64,000 nucleotides of DNA, from NCBI RefSeq assembly GCF_028285745.1, contig NZ_JANQOP010000103.1:24001-88000 (forward strand), written 5' to 3'. Below are positions 1 through 8,583 of the stretch, piece after piece (position 1 is the first letter of the stretch; the number at the start of each line of letters is the position of its first letter). Source of the stretch: Acaryochloris sp. IP29b_bin.137 (GTDB lineage Bacteria > Cyanobacteriota > Cyanobacteriia > Thermosynechococcales > Thermosynechococcaceae). The position numbers and the translations under genes are program-made. Under the pieces are notes generated by a model. The model was not told the origin of the DNA and searched no databases. It saw only the letters and a program-made list of their open reading frames with translations.

Positions 1-482
1 TTACCCATTTTGTAATAGGTATTTCCTAGATCAAACAGTGCCTCGGGCACATCGGGCTTAATCTTCAGCCCCATCGTTAACAGTTGGGCAGCCTGTTCAT
101 ATTTTTCCTCACCAAAGTAGGCTGCGCCTAAGCTGAAGTGAACGCCAGCATTTTTAGCATTAAGGGTTCGGGATTTTTCTAAGGCTGAAATGCCTTTATC
201 AACTTGCTTTTGATTGAGATATAGCCCCCCCAGTAATGCCCATGCATCTGCAGACTTGGGTGCTAACTGAGTGGCTAACTTTACCCGGGCAAGGGCAGGT
301 TCAACTTGCTGAAATTGACTGAGATAGACAGCCTCTTTGAACAGAACTAAACCCGTTTTTTCGAGCTGTTTAGAATCCAATTTGAGGATGCGAGGTGCTA
401 CTGCTTGTCCCAGAGCGGGCGGTGAAATTGCACCTAGACTAGCCGCCAGGCATAGAGAGAACAGAGTTGAACGTCGAAGCAC
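1..482 (-). CDS. Secreted TPR-repeat protein, C-terminus outside window
   Basis: The reading frame runs off the left edge, so only about 160 N-terminal residues are visible. GTG at 482 is the only start codon after the in-frame stop at 507-509. The first 30 residues (basic LRRS, then a hydrophobic run ending ALGQA) look like a Sec signal peptide. From about residue 45 come degenerate 34-residue TPR units with the usual W-L-G-Y and A-L-P positions, for example around ADAWALLGGLYL and HFSLGAAYFGEEKYEQAA. TPRs mediate protein-protein contacts, and export suggests a periplasmic or thylakoid-lumen role. Substrate or partner cannot be told. It is divergent from the small gene at 627. Confidence 0.75.
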   Translation of the reverse strand, partial: MLRRSTLFSLCLAASLGAISPPALGQAVAPRILKLDSKQLEKTGLVLFKEAVYLSQFQQVEPALARVKLATQLAPKSADAWALLGGLYLNQKQVDKGISALEKSRTLNAKNAGVHFSLGAAYFGEEKYEQAAQLLTMGLKIKPDVPEALFDLGNTYYKMG

Positions 483-626
483 AGCGAATGCCCAAAGATA
501 ACGTATTCATAAGTAAGCTTAGCTTAGATTCTCTGCAGTTGCCTGAAACGATGACAGTCCAACGATCTAGAGCATTAAACAATTTGAATCGGTATGACTG
601 AGAAGAGCGGTTTTTGGACCTAGGGG

Positions 627-869
627 GTGAACGGGGTAATCCGATTGTTAGAATTATTAAGTCTTGTGTATGCTTGCTGTGAGGATAACGTGGTGGATAG
701 TCAAACGATGCGCGATCGCATTGCCCTTTTAGAAACCAAGCGGGGCTTGTTGGTACAATTGCTCGATCAACCCGACCTGGGCACCTTGAGAATCGATGTC
801 AACCAAGCGTTAGAAGAAATGGATGACTTGATTGATGAATTCAAAAAAACGTTTCCTGCTGATGCCTAG
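627..869 (+). CDS. Small acidic hypothetical protein
   Basis: An 80-residue protein that I do not assign to a family. It starts at GTG 627; an in-frame ATG at 708 would give a 53-residue version that keeps the more charged, helical part. The C-terminal half is rich in Asp/Glu/Leu and probably forms two helices, with no membrane segment or cysteine motif apart from CC near residue 17. It ends 16 nt before mnmH in the same direction, so co-transcription is likely. A HIP1 octamer lies inside the gene at 712-719, and a TAGAGCATTAAAC element lies just upstream. Confidence 0.55.
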   Translation: MNGVIRLLELLSLVYACCEDNVVDSQTMRDRIALLETKRGLLVQLLDQPDLGTLRIDVNQALEEMDDLIDEFKKTFPADA

Positions 870-885
870 CTTTCTCTAACTCTGA

Positions 886-1950
886 ATGCCTCTGACCCCA
901 AACATTACAACGGATCTATGTTCACAGGCCTATAGCGAAATTATCGATGTGCGATCGCCCGCTGAATTCGCGGAGGATCATCTACCGGGTGCCGTCAATC
1001 TTCCTGTCCTCGATAATCAGGAACGGGCTCACGTTGGCACGTTGTATAAGCAGGTCTCTGCATTTGCGGCTCGGAAACAGGGGGCTGCTTTGGTTGCCCA
1101 CAATTTATCCCGCCATTTAAGCCACCATTTTGCTGATAAACCCAAAGCGTATCATCCTCTCATCTATTGCTGGCGGGGCGGGCAGCGATCGCAGAGTATG
1201 GCCTTGGTTTTAACCCAGGTCGGCTGGCAAACGACTTTACTGGATGGTGGGTATAAAACCTATCGAGCTTATGTGCGGGAACAGTTAAATCAACTGCCGT
1301 ATCGTTTTTCGTATCGCATGGTGTGCGGACTGACGGGAACGGCCAAAACAGAGATTTTGGAGCGATTGTCGCGCCAAGATGCCCAGATCTTACAGTTGGA
1401 GGCGTTGGCTAATCATCGGGGGTCGTTGCTTGGAGCTGAACGAAACCGTCAACCGTCTCAGAAACAGTTTGAGTCTGACGTATTGTCGGTGTTGCAAACC
1501 TTTGATCCTTATCGACCGGTTTGGGTTGAAGCGGAAAGCAGCAAAATTGGAGAGCGGTTTGTGCCTCAAGCCTTGTGGCTCCAGATGAAGCAGGCACCCT
1601 GTATTGAGATCCAAGTCCCTATGGCGGCCCGTGTCAAATGGCTGCTGACTCACTATGCCCACTTCACCCTAAAGCCAGACCTATTAAAAGAGAAGCTCCA
1701 TCTCCTGAGGCGCAGTTATAGTAAGGCTCAATTTCAAGCGTGGCATCAGCTGATTGATGAGGGCGCTTGGTCTGAATTAGTGCGATCGCTGCTAGAGAAA
1801 CACTACGATCCAGCGTATCGCCGTTCGATGAATCGCCAATATTCCAATATTCAGCAGACGATTCAACTGCAAGATCTCTCTTCAACTAGCTTGGAAACAG
1901 TCGTTCAATCCTTGGCCACCACCAGGGATGTTGCGATAACAGGGAAATAG
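886..1950 (+). CDS. mnmH: tRNA 2-selenouridine synthase
   Basis: MnmH (SelU/YbbB) replaces sulfur by selenium in 2-thiouridine at the wobble position of tRNAs for Lys, Glu and Gln, through a geranylated intermediate, using selenophosphate. The N-terminal rhodanese domain (about 10-130) carries the catalytic Cys95 in CWRGG. A P-loop follows at residues 148-155 (GLTGTAKT), then the family-specific C-terminal domain. Length (354 aa) fits the family. No selD or selA is visible nearby. Without selenium the enzyme could still act as a geranyl-2-thiouridine synthase. Identification by motif order is firm. Confidence 0.93.
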   Translation: MPLTPNITTDLCSQAYSEIIDVRSPAEFAEDHLPGAVNLPVLDNQERAHVGTLYKQVSAFAARKQGAALVAHNLSRHLSHHFADKPKAYHPLIYCWRGGQRSQSMALVLTQVGWQTTLLDGGYKTYRAYVREQLNQLPYRFSYRMVCGLTGTAKTEILERLSRQDAQILQLEALANHRGSLLGAERNRQPSQKQFESDVLSVLQTFDPYRPVWVEAESSKIGERFVPQALWLQMKQAPCIEIQVPMAARVKWLLTHYAHFTLKPDLLKEKLHLLRRSYSKAQFQAWHQLIDEGAWSELVRSLLEKHYDPAYRRSMNRQYSNIQQTIQLQDLSSTSLETVVQSLATTRDVAITGK

Positions 1951-2093
1951 GCATCGGCTTAATTGAGTAAGATCAAACTCAACCGAACGGCAACTGTTTT
2001 CGGGCTAGGGGGATCCGAAATGGCAGCAAAACCTGGATTTGATCCAAACAGAGATATGGAAAAGATTAAGTAACCCGGGCAACTCGGCAGTCT

Positions 2094-2106
2094 TTATCCC
2101 GGATAA
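2094..2106. promoter_or_regulatory. Short palindrome upstream of sqr
   Basis: TTATCC-C-GGATAA is a perfect 6-bp inverted repeat around one base. It ends 33 nt before the ATG of the sulfide:quinone oxidoreductase, where an operator or promoter -10 element would be expected. It may be a repressor site, but a palindrome this short can also arise by chance. Confidence 0.3.
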
Positions 2107-2139
2107 TAACCGCAATGTCTAGTTGAGGGACACAATACA

Positions 2140-3432
2140 ATGACGGCGACTCAAACAGCTGCAGAAAAGACTAGTCAACCTCCCATCTCCCATCAAATCG
2201 TTATCGTTGGCGGGGGGGCTGCAGGGATTACGGTTGCCGCTCAGTTGCTGAAGCAAATGCGGTCCCTCGATATCCTCATTATTGAACCCTCTGATCAGCA
2301 CTATTACCAACCGGGTTGGACCCTCGTCGGCGGTGGCTGCATCCCTTTTGAGGCTACCGTCCAGCCTCAGCAAACCCTCATTCCGCCGGAAGTAACCTGG
2401 CTTCAGGATACCGTCGTCCAATTTGAGCCCGATCAGAATCGGCTCCACACTCAACATGGCACTCCGGTTATCTATGACTATCTGGTGATTTGCCCTGGGA
2501 TTCAGATCAACTGGGATCAGATCAAAGGGCTCCCAGAAGCGCTTGGCAATGGAGGCGTCTGTAGCAACTATGCCGTTGGGGGTGCAGCCTATACCTGGGA
2601 AACCATCCAAAAATTCCCAGGGGGCAATGCCATTTTTACCTATCCCGCCACCCCCATTAAGTGTGCAGGAGCGCCCCAAAAAATCATGTATCTAGCGGAA
2701 GAAGCCTTTAGTCGTAGGGGCATCCGACAGAACAGCCAGATCAGCTATTGCACTGCAACCGGAAAAATTTTTGGGGTCGATGTCTATGTCCCAGCGCTGA
2801 TGGACGTTGTCAAACGGAAAGGCATTAATCTGAAAACCCAGCACAATTTGACCGAAATTCATCCCGATGAAAAAGTTGCCATCTTTGCCGTGAGTAATGG
2901 GACTGAGACAGAAACGATCTCTTTGCCCTATGACATGATCCATGTGGCACCGCCCATGAGTGCTCCAGATGTGATCAGACACAGCCCTCTGGCGGTGGAG
3001 GGGCCAGGCGGTTGGGTTGATGTGGATCAGTACACCACTCAACATCATCGATATCCCAATATTTTTAGCTTAGGAGATGCATCTTCGCTGCCCACATCTA
3101 AAACCGCAGCCGCCATTCGCCGGGAAGCCCCGGTACTGGTGCAGAATTTGCTGTCCCACATGAACCAAGCTCCACTGACAGGTCAATACAATGGCTATAG
3201 CTGCTGTCCGTTAATCACTGGGTATGACAAAACAATCCTGGCTGAGTTCGATTACGAGGCTCAACCTTATCCCAGCTTCCCTCTGGACTCCACCCAAGAA
3301 CGGTCGAGCATGTGGTTTTTAAAACGACATGTTTTGCCCTGGGTCTACTGGAATCGGATGCTCAAGGGAGAAGAACATGAAGGCGATATCATCCGCCGCG
3401 TCCTCCCCGACCGGATGTTTGATCGCAGCTAG
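2140..3432 (+). CDS. sqr: Sulfide:quinone oxidoreductase, type II
   Basis: A membrane-associated flavoprotein that oxidises sulfide to zero-valent sulfur and passes electrons to quinone. The FAD-binding motif GGGAAG is at residues 24-29, followed by the QPGWTLVGGG segment. The two catalytic cysteines expected of the mitochondrial-like type II enzymes are present: Cys175 in KCAGAPQKI, and the second Cys of SCCP (residue 356) in front of PLITGY. The third cysteine typical of type I enzymes at the N-terminal position is not evident. Length 430 aa fits. It stands alone between mnmH and coaE, with no persulfide dioxygenase or ArsR regulator adjacent. Probable roles are sulfide detoxification or an auxiliary electron source. 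Confidence 0.92.
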   Translation: MTATQTAAEKTSQPPISHQIVIVGGGAAGITVAAQLLKQMRSLDILIIEPSDQHYYQPGWTLVGGGCIPFEATVQPQQTLIPPEVTWLQDTVVQFEPDQNRLHTQHGTPVIYDYLVICPGIQINWDQIKGLPEALGNGGVCSNYAVGGAAYTWETIQKFPGGNAIFTYPATPIKCAGAPQKIMYLAEEAFSRRGIRQNSQISYCTATGKIFGVDVYVPALMDVVKRKGINLKTQHNLTEIHPDEKVAIFAVSNGTETETISLPYDMIHVAPPMSAPDVIRHSPLAVEGPGGWVDVDQYTTQHHRYPNIFSLGDASSLPTSKTAAAIRREAPVLVQNLLSHMNQAPLTGQYNGYSCCPLITGYDKTILAEFDYEAQPYPSFPLDSTQERSSMWFLKRHVLPWVYWNRMLKGEEHEGDIIRRVLPDRMFDRS

Positions 3433-3480
3433 AACTGGAACATGTCAACCGCTCTTTAGGAGCCACCCCTGCCCCCATGC

Positions 3481-4062
3481 TCAGTTGATTGCTTGGTCCA
3501 CTTGAACATATAGATAAGGACAATCAGCGTCGTTGTAGAGGACAACCGTCCCTCGGCTTGCCTTCTCCATCATCGGCATTTGGCTGGCAACCCTAGCCTC
3601 CGCCTGAGACTGGGAAATAGAATCCCGCTGCATCAGTCGCTGACATTGCTGCTCTTCTGAACAGACGACCACCCAAATTTCTGTGACCAAATCCGTTAGC
3701 TTCGCTTCAAACAGCAATGGCACCACGGTCACAATAACCGGATTAGCCAGTTGTCGCTGGGTGGATAGGATTCGCTCCCGCACATAGGGATGAATTTGCC
3801 CTTCTAACCAAGCACGTTCCGATTTATCGTTGAAGACAATATTGCCCAACTGCTTCCGATCCAAATGTCCATTGGCAAGCAAAATCTCCGCGCCATATCG
3901 ATGCACAATATTAGTCAAAGCGACTGACCCCGGTTTCACCGCGTCCCGGGCATAGAGATCTGCATCTAAAATAGGAAGCTCATATCGAGATTCTAAATAA
4001 GCCGCAACGCTGGACTTCCCCGTCGCAATCCCCCCTGTCAACCCAATAATTCGCTGAGCCAT
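3481..4062 (-). CDS. coaE: Dephospho-CoA kinase
   Basis: Catalyses the last step of coenzyme A synthesis, ATP-dependent phosphorylation of the ribose 3'-hydroxyl of dephospho-CoA. The protein opens with the P-loop TGGIATGKS at residues 9-17, followed by LDADLYARDAV, which carries the family's conserved aspartate. The 193-residue length is normal. It is convergent with sqr, 48 nt away. The start is the ATG that places the P-loop at the usual distance from the N-terminus. Confidence 0.93.
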   Translation of the reverse strand: MAQRIIGLTGGIATGKSSVAAYLESRYELPILDADLYARDAVKPGSVALTNIVHRYGAEILLANGHLDRKQLGNIVFNDKSERAWLEGQIHPYVRERILSTQRQLANPVIVTVVPLLFEAKLTDLVTEIWVVVCSEEQQCQRLMQRDSISQSQAEARVASQMPMMEKASRGTVVLYNDADCPYLYVQVDQAIN

Positions 4063-4152
4063 TTTCTTTGCTAATCGACCGCTTGCTAGATCTTAGACTC
4101 TATATTTCAGGCGTTCCTCTGGTTCTTGTCATGGGACTAGCACCGATTCCCT

Positions 4153-4460
4153 AATGACGCCCCTGCGATCGCACGCGCCAATGTGGGTATTGCCATGGAG
4201 GGAATCGGCTCAGATACAGCCATTGAAACTGCAGATGCGGAGATATATGGCCCATACACCAACTTAAGCGGTAGAAACGATCCAAATGACTTACACAACC
4301 CGCCGCATTGTCTGGCAAAACATTGGGGTTGTATTGGGAGTCAAAAGTCTATTTCTACTCCTGGGGACAATTAAGTATCGTGACTCCATAGGAAGCTGTG
4401 TTTGCTGATGTCGGTGTTTCTCTATTAGCTATTCTCAATGCGGGGAGAGTATTGAAATAG
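4153..4460 (+). pseudogene. Remnant of P1B-type heavy-metal ATPase C-terminus
   Basis: The translation starts as [27 protein letters not shown], which is the hinge and C-terminal end of the ATP-binding domain of metal-transporting P-type ATPases. It continues in another frame as [18 protein letters not shown] (around 4299-4370) and in a third as EAVFADVGVSLLAILNAGRV, ending at TAG 4458-4460. The expected Trp before EAVFADVG is replaced by TAG (nonsense). So at least two frameshifts and one stop separate pieces that line up collinearly with the family. The catalytic DKTGT site and metal-binding membrane helices are absent. It is a dead 3' fragment; the intact paralogue, if any, is elsewhere. 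Confidence 0.88.
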
Positions 4461-4716
4461 CAATTGATGTGCTTAGAGGCTTCATTTACTTTAATCTTAC
4501 AGGTCTTGGAAACTTAGAGGGGAAAACCCCATTAAAAGTCAGATTTTTTTGCCTTTCACCCAAGCAATAGATTAGCATTCTGAGCAAGTTTCAGATCTGC
4601 ATATATGTAAGCCCAGTCAGCTTTTTGGGAAAACTATTTAAGAAGCTCTGAATATAAATTCTTGTTGTCCAGAGCAGTCGATATCATCCATTGATTGGAA
4701 TATTTTCGCTCTCAGT
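4461..4716. other. Non-coding stretch after ATPase remnant
   Basis: AT-rich sequence between the ATPase remnant and the FAIM-like gene. I see no ORF of interest, RNA gene or strong terminator. It presumably holds the promoter of the gene at 4717. Confidence 0.4.
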
Positions 4717-5217
4717 ATGACAAAACGAACATGGAAGTTTGAATTGGAAGATAGGGGCCATATTGTAGAACTCGATCATCCATTTCTGAGAAAGCCCAAA
4801 ATTACTGTCGATGGACAATCACTTGATTTATCATCTAGCTCATGGAAAGAGGACTTTGATGGGGACTATTCTTTCCAGATTGGTAAACATAAGGGTGTTG
4901 TTCACATTTACTCAAATTGTTTAAGCTGTCTGTACTATCTCACGATTGATGGACGTTCACCCACGACTGGTCGTCCACCCGATATAGCCACAATATCCAA
5001 ACACTATAAAAAAGGGCATGTCTTTATGGATTTCTGGTGCATCGGTAGTGGTTTGGTTTGCCTCATTTTTGGTGAGAACTGGTTATTGAATGGAATTCCC
5101 TTGCAGTATGTCGGTATACTTTTGATTATTTTTGGAATCTTTCAACTCTTGATGGTCAGTTTAGGTGGTAAAGAGTTTACTAGGGGGCCATTCGACCACC
5201 GACCGAATAGATCATAA
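4717..5217 (+). CDS. FAIM1-like domain protein with two C-terminal membrane helices
   Basis: A 166-residue protein. Residues 5-90 resemble the FAIM (Fas apoptotic inhibitory molecule) beta-sandwich: W-x-F-x-L near residue 6, H-x-V-x-L-x-H around 15-21, I-x-VDG at 30-34, a Y-x-F-x-IG strand near 50-56, and a closing YLTIDGRS near 76-83. The spacing follows the animal FAIM domain well by eye. Two hydrophobic segments at about 104-122 and 128-147 would anchor it in a membrane with the domain on one face. Function in bacteria is unknown; a peptide-binding or folding role is a guess. It lies in a strip of decayed genes, consistent with acquired DNA. Confidence 0.6.
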   Translation: MTKRTWKFELEDRGHIVELDHPFLRKPKITVDGQSLDLSSSSWKEDFDGDYSFQIGKHKGVVHIYSNCLSCLYYLTIDGRSPTTGRPPDIATISKHYKKGHVFMDFWCIGSGLVCLIFGENWLLNGIPLQYVGILLIIFGIFQLLMVSLGGKEFTRGPFDHRPNRS

Positions 5218-5343
5218 TTATGTGGTTCGCCACATACTTTTCTCTGCTTACTTACTCATTTCGCCGCGTTGCTGGAAATAAACAACTACCAACCAGATAA
5301 TGCCAACGAGGCTCTGTAAATACTGCTCAACCCTTCAACATGG

Positions 5344-5496
5344 CAGCGTGTTCGCAGACTTCGATCTCGCTTCACTGCTGATTATGACGGGCCTTCTCTT
5401 TCGATGTTGCAAAAGATTGCTCAAGCCCTGAACCAACGAGTGGAAATTGATCTGGTTCCCCTTGATAGTGAGTTGGCTCCCTTGGCACAGCCTTAG
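5344..5496 (+). pseudogene. HigA/XRE-type antitoxin C-terminal remnant
   Basis: One frame reads QRVRRLRSRFTADYDGPSLS then MLQKIAQALNQRVEIDLVPL before the stop at 5494-5496. That is the second half of the helix-turn-helix and the typical tail of HigA-like antitoxins, in which PSL-x-TL-x-KIA-x-AL is followed by an E-I-x-L-V strand. An in-frame stop at 5317-5319 leaves no start codon or first half of the domain. No partner toxin is visible next to it. It reads as a leftover of a toxin-antitoxin locus. Confidence 0.6.
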
Positions 5497-5515
5497 TCTT
5501 GTGAACTTGAAAAAT

Positions 5516-5917
5516 ATGACCACTTTGACGCCTAAAACCCACCTAGCCTTGCTTCTTATGAGCTTTGTTACATGGGGATTTTTCGTTCTATTAGGTTTAC
5601 CTGACTACTACCAAAGCTGGCCCTTCACGGCGAAGGTTGCCATCTGTATTGCAGTCACCATTCTCTATATTCCATTGGCCCCTATCATCTTGGAGCGAAT
5701 GGGCAACAAGGATTACGTCAAGAACGCCTTCTGGCTAGCGCTCTACTTAACCTTACCCCTGTTTATCTATGACTATGTATTTATTGTCTTGATTGGGGGC
5801 GATAATCTGTCCTTTGTCTTTCGATATTGGTATCTTTCGTTCTTTTACTTTTCCTTCTGGGTTCAGTTTCCATTGACGGCTCGGTTTATCATGAGCGAGC
5901 CAACAGACAGCCCTTGA
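5516..5917 (+). CDS. Small four-helix membrane protein, unknown function
   Basis: A 133-residue protein from ATG 5516. The open frame extends upstream to a start at 5447, but that part overlaps the antitoxin remnant and adds a non-conserved-looking leader, so the internal ATG is preferred. Four hydrophobic segments are visible: about residues 9-27, 38-58, 73-94 and 105-125. There are few charged residues and no recognisable motif. It ends just upstream of the CHAT-TPR gene, with a gap of about 105 nt. Confidence 0.6.
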   Translation: MTTLTPKTHLALLLMSFVTWGFFVLLGLPDYYQSWPFTAKVAICIAVTILYIPLAPIILERMGNKDYVKNAFWLALYLTLPLFIYDYVFIVLIGGDNLSFVFRYWYLSFFYFSFWVQFPLTARFIMSEPTDSP

Positions 5918-6023
5918 AGGAAATGGGGAAATATCAGATTAGCCTTCTCCAGAAATGGTACAAGTCTGTCCTGCTTCTGCCATGGAACAAGGCTAATCCA
6001 CCCCAAATGTTCCTAACATCTCA

Positions 6024-8522
6024 ATGAAGCGTCTACTCGTCTCCTTGCTTAGTGCCGTATCGTTATCGGTATTGTCCGTATCACCCCTGCTGGCCCAGGA
6101 CCCAAACGTTTTACGAGACTATTACCAACAGCGATTGCAAACCTATGAAGCTGAACTGATCGAAGCCCAGAAAGCAGGTCCTGAAAACCGCTGGCAGCAG
6201 GTTGATATTCTAAATGGAGCCGGGATTGCCCATCGCTACGTAGGTCAGTATCAGCAAGCGGTTCAGCTTCATCAACAGGCATTAGATTTAGCACGAGATA
6301 TTCGCGATCGCGGCAGGGAACGCAACGCCCTCAAAGAACTCGCCAGCAGCCACAGCAAACTCGGGGATTTAGAAGGAATTCAGTTTCTTGAGAATCAACT
6401 TCAGACATTTCCCACAGCTCCCAAAGCCCGCTCACTGATTTTGTTTCAGCTGGGTATTGCTCAGATGTCAACGGGCAACCAGCAGCGAGGGCTTGAAATC
6501 TTTGAAGAATATCTCCCCCTCGCTCAATCTTTGCATGAGCCCCAACAGGCCGGAATTGCTCGCACCTTTTTGGCAGGGATTTATTTGTCTCAGAAAAAGT
6601 ATGAGGTCGCCATCAAGCTCTTTCAGGAGAACCTAAACGACGCCCGCCGGCAAAAAGACACGACGGCCATCCATAACGCTCTCCTTGCCCTCGCGAGTGC
6701 CTATCAGGCTCAAGGGAATTTCTCCACTGCTGCCAAAACCTATGAGGAATTGACCCGTCTGGTCCGTCAGCAGTCCCAGCCTCGGATGCAGATGGTGGCC
6801 CAAAAACAATGGGGTGCCCTTTTGCAAAAAACGGGGGACACAGCAGCGGCCATTAAGCTTTTCCGCAACAATATTGACCTGGCTAAACAGGCTAACGATC
6901 CGTTCTGGCAAGCTTGGTCCCTGGAAGATTTAAGTCTGGCCTACACCCAGCGCCAAGACTACAAACAGGCCATTCAAGCCCAAAAACAGGGCCTTGCTCT
7001 TCTGAAGCAAGTGAATGCTTCCACACCCAAGAATGGAGATATTTCAGAAGCCCGTGCCCTGGAAAACTTAGGGTATATCTATTGGCAAGCCGGCCAGCTC
7101 CAGCCCGCAGAGCAGGCGCTTAAGCAAGCCATCCAGTCCTACACTGCTCTTCGCCAGCAGACGTTGGAAAATGCCAATCTTTTTTCCATGAGTCGAGACA
7201 GTCTCAACTTAAATCTGCGGGAAGGATTGAAAGATGCGTACCAGCTACTGCAGCAGATTTTGATTGATCAGGGCCGAACCGATGAAGGATTGCTAATCGC
7301 CGAACAGAGTCGCGCCCAAGCCACAGCGGATCTGATCCAGCAAAGTCAACCCCCCATCACCCTAGAGCAGATGCGCCAGGTTGCCCGCCAACAGCAGACC
7401 ACCATTGTCCAATATTCCTACCTATTAAAGGAGACGCGGACCCTAGCAGCCCGAACGGTCAATGGTCCTCAGGAATCGCGACTGTTTATCTGGGTGATTC
7501 AGCCTACGGGTATTATTCATTTTCGCCAAGTCAGGTTAGGAGAAGCAATTTCTTCCCCGCAGTCCCTGCAACGGCTGGTCGAAAAGAGTCGCCAGTCCAT
7601 TGGTGTGGTCAGTCGCGGCGTTGATTGGGCTACTCAAATTGCCTTTCGACCTACTCAAACGGCTCAGAATCAACCTTTAGAAACCCTGTATCAACGCTTA
7701 ATCGACCCGATTGTGGATTTATTACCCTCAGAACCGACTGCGCCAGTCACCTTCGTCCCAGATGGCAGTCTCTATCTCGCTCCCTTTGCAGCGTTGAAAG
7801 ATACCGCTGGTCGATATCTGCTAGAACAACATACCTTACTGTCAGCCCCCTCTATTCAGGTGCTCAGTCTGTTAGATAAAACCGATGCTACCCTCGACTT
7901 ACAGCAAAGCCAAGCACTGATTGTCGGCAATCCCACTATGCCCACCGTGCGATTGGGGGTCGGTGAACCCCTCGAAAAACTGATTCCTCTCCCCGGGGCA
8001 GAACAAGAAGCCAAAGCCGTGGCGAAACTCCTCAACACGCAGCCACTCATTGGTTCTACGGCCACCGAGACGGCGATTACGGATCAAATTCGTCAAGCAG
8101 ATTTGATTCATCTTGCGACTCATGGCTTACTCGACAGCACTTTGGGCCTCCGCAGTGCTGTCGCTCTCACCCCTACTACAACTGCCGATGGCCTGCTGCA
8201 TTCTTTTGAGATTCTCAATCTACCCCTTCAAGCCAAGCTTGTCGTTCTCAGTGCTTGCAACACTGGGCGGGGCCGCATTAGTGGGGATGGTGTGGTGGGA
8301 TTATCACGGGCCTTTCTAGGAGCAGGCGTCCCCAGCTTAGTTGTCTCTCTCTGGGCGATTCCCGATGACGCCACGGCAGAACTGATGACAGCGTTTTATC
8401 AAAATCTCCAGCGGAATCCTGATAAGGCGCAAGCCCTGAGACAGGCGATGCTAACGGTCAAGCAAACGCAGCCTCATCCGAGAGACTGGGCTGCGTTCAC
8501 CTTTATTGGTACGCCTCAGTAA
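6024..8522 (+). CDS. Secreted TPR-CHAT protein (caspase-like protease fold)
   Basis: The 832-residue product starts with a signal peptide (MKRLLVSLLSAVSL, cleaved near LLAQ). Tetratricopeptide repeats fill about residues 55-390, followed by a linker helix region and a C-terminal CHAT domain from about 520 to the end. The caspase-type dyad is intact: His700 in LIHLATHG and Cys745 in VVLSACNTG. CHAT peptidases belong to clan CD. Cyanobacteria encode many TPR-CHAT proteins, mostly uncharacterised; some CHAT proteases elsewhere (Craspase/TPR-CHAT, bacterial gasdermin loci) act in defence. Here no gasdermin or CRISPR gene is adjacent and the protein appears exported, so a periplasmic role is more likely. 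Confidence 0.88.
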   Translation: MKRLLVSLLSAVSLSVLSVSPLLAQDPNVLRDYYQQRLQTYEAELIEAQKAGPENRWQQVDILNGAGIAHRYVGQYQQAVQLHQQALDLARDIRDRGRERNALKELASSHSKLGDLEGIQFLENQLQTFPTAPKARSLILFQLGIAQMSTGNQQRGLEIFEEYLPLAQSLHEPQQAGIARTFLAGIYLSQKKYEVAIKLFQENLNDARRQKDTTAIHNALLALASAYQAQGNFSTAAKTYEELTRLVRQQSQPRMQMVAQKQWGALLQKTGDTAAAIKLFRNNIDLAKQANDPFWQAWSLEDLSLAYTQRQDYKQAIQAQKQGLALLKQVNASTPKNGDISEARALENLGYIYWQAGQLQPAEQALKQAIQSYTALRQQTLENANLFSMSRDSLNLNLREGLKDAYQLLQQILIDQGRTDEGLLIAEQSRAQATADLIQQSQPPITLEQMRQVARQQQTTIVQYSYLLKETRTLAARTVNGPQESRLFIWVIQPTGIIHFRQVRLGEAISSPQSLQRLVEKSRQSIGVVSRGVDWATQIAFRPTQTAQNQPLETLYQRLIDPIVDLLPSEPTAPVTFVPDGSLYLAPFAALKDTAGRYLLEQHTLLSAPSIQVLSLLDKTDATLDLQQSQALIVGNPTMPTVRLGVGEPLEKLIPLPGAEQEAKAVAKLLNTQPLIGSTATETAITDQIRQADLIHLATHGLLDSTLGLRSAVALTPTTTADGLLHSFEILNLPLQAKLVVLSACNTGRGRISGDGVVGLSRAFLGAGVPSLVVSLWAIPDDATAELMTAFYQNLQRNPDKAQALRQAMLTVKQTQPHPRDWAAFTFIGTPQ

Positions 8523-8583
8523 GAGGGTTCCGTTTGGTGTAAGTGGGTTGCAATCGCATTCTCCACCACGAATGATCTTACCC

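Noticed and set aside
6024-8522. CHAT protein as part of a CRISPR- or gasdermin-based defence system
   Set aside because: No Cas, gasdermin or NACHT gene nearby and the protein carries a signal peptide.
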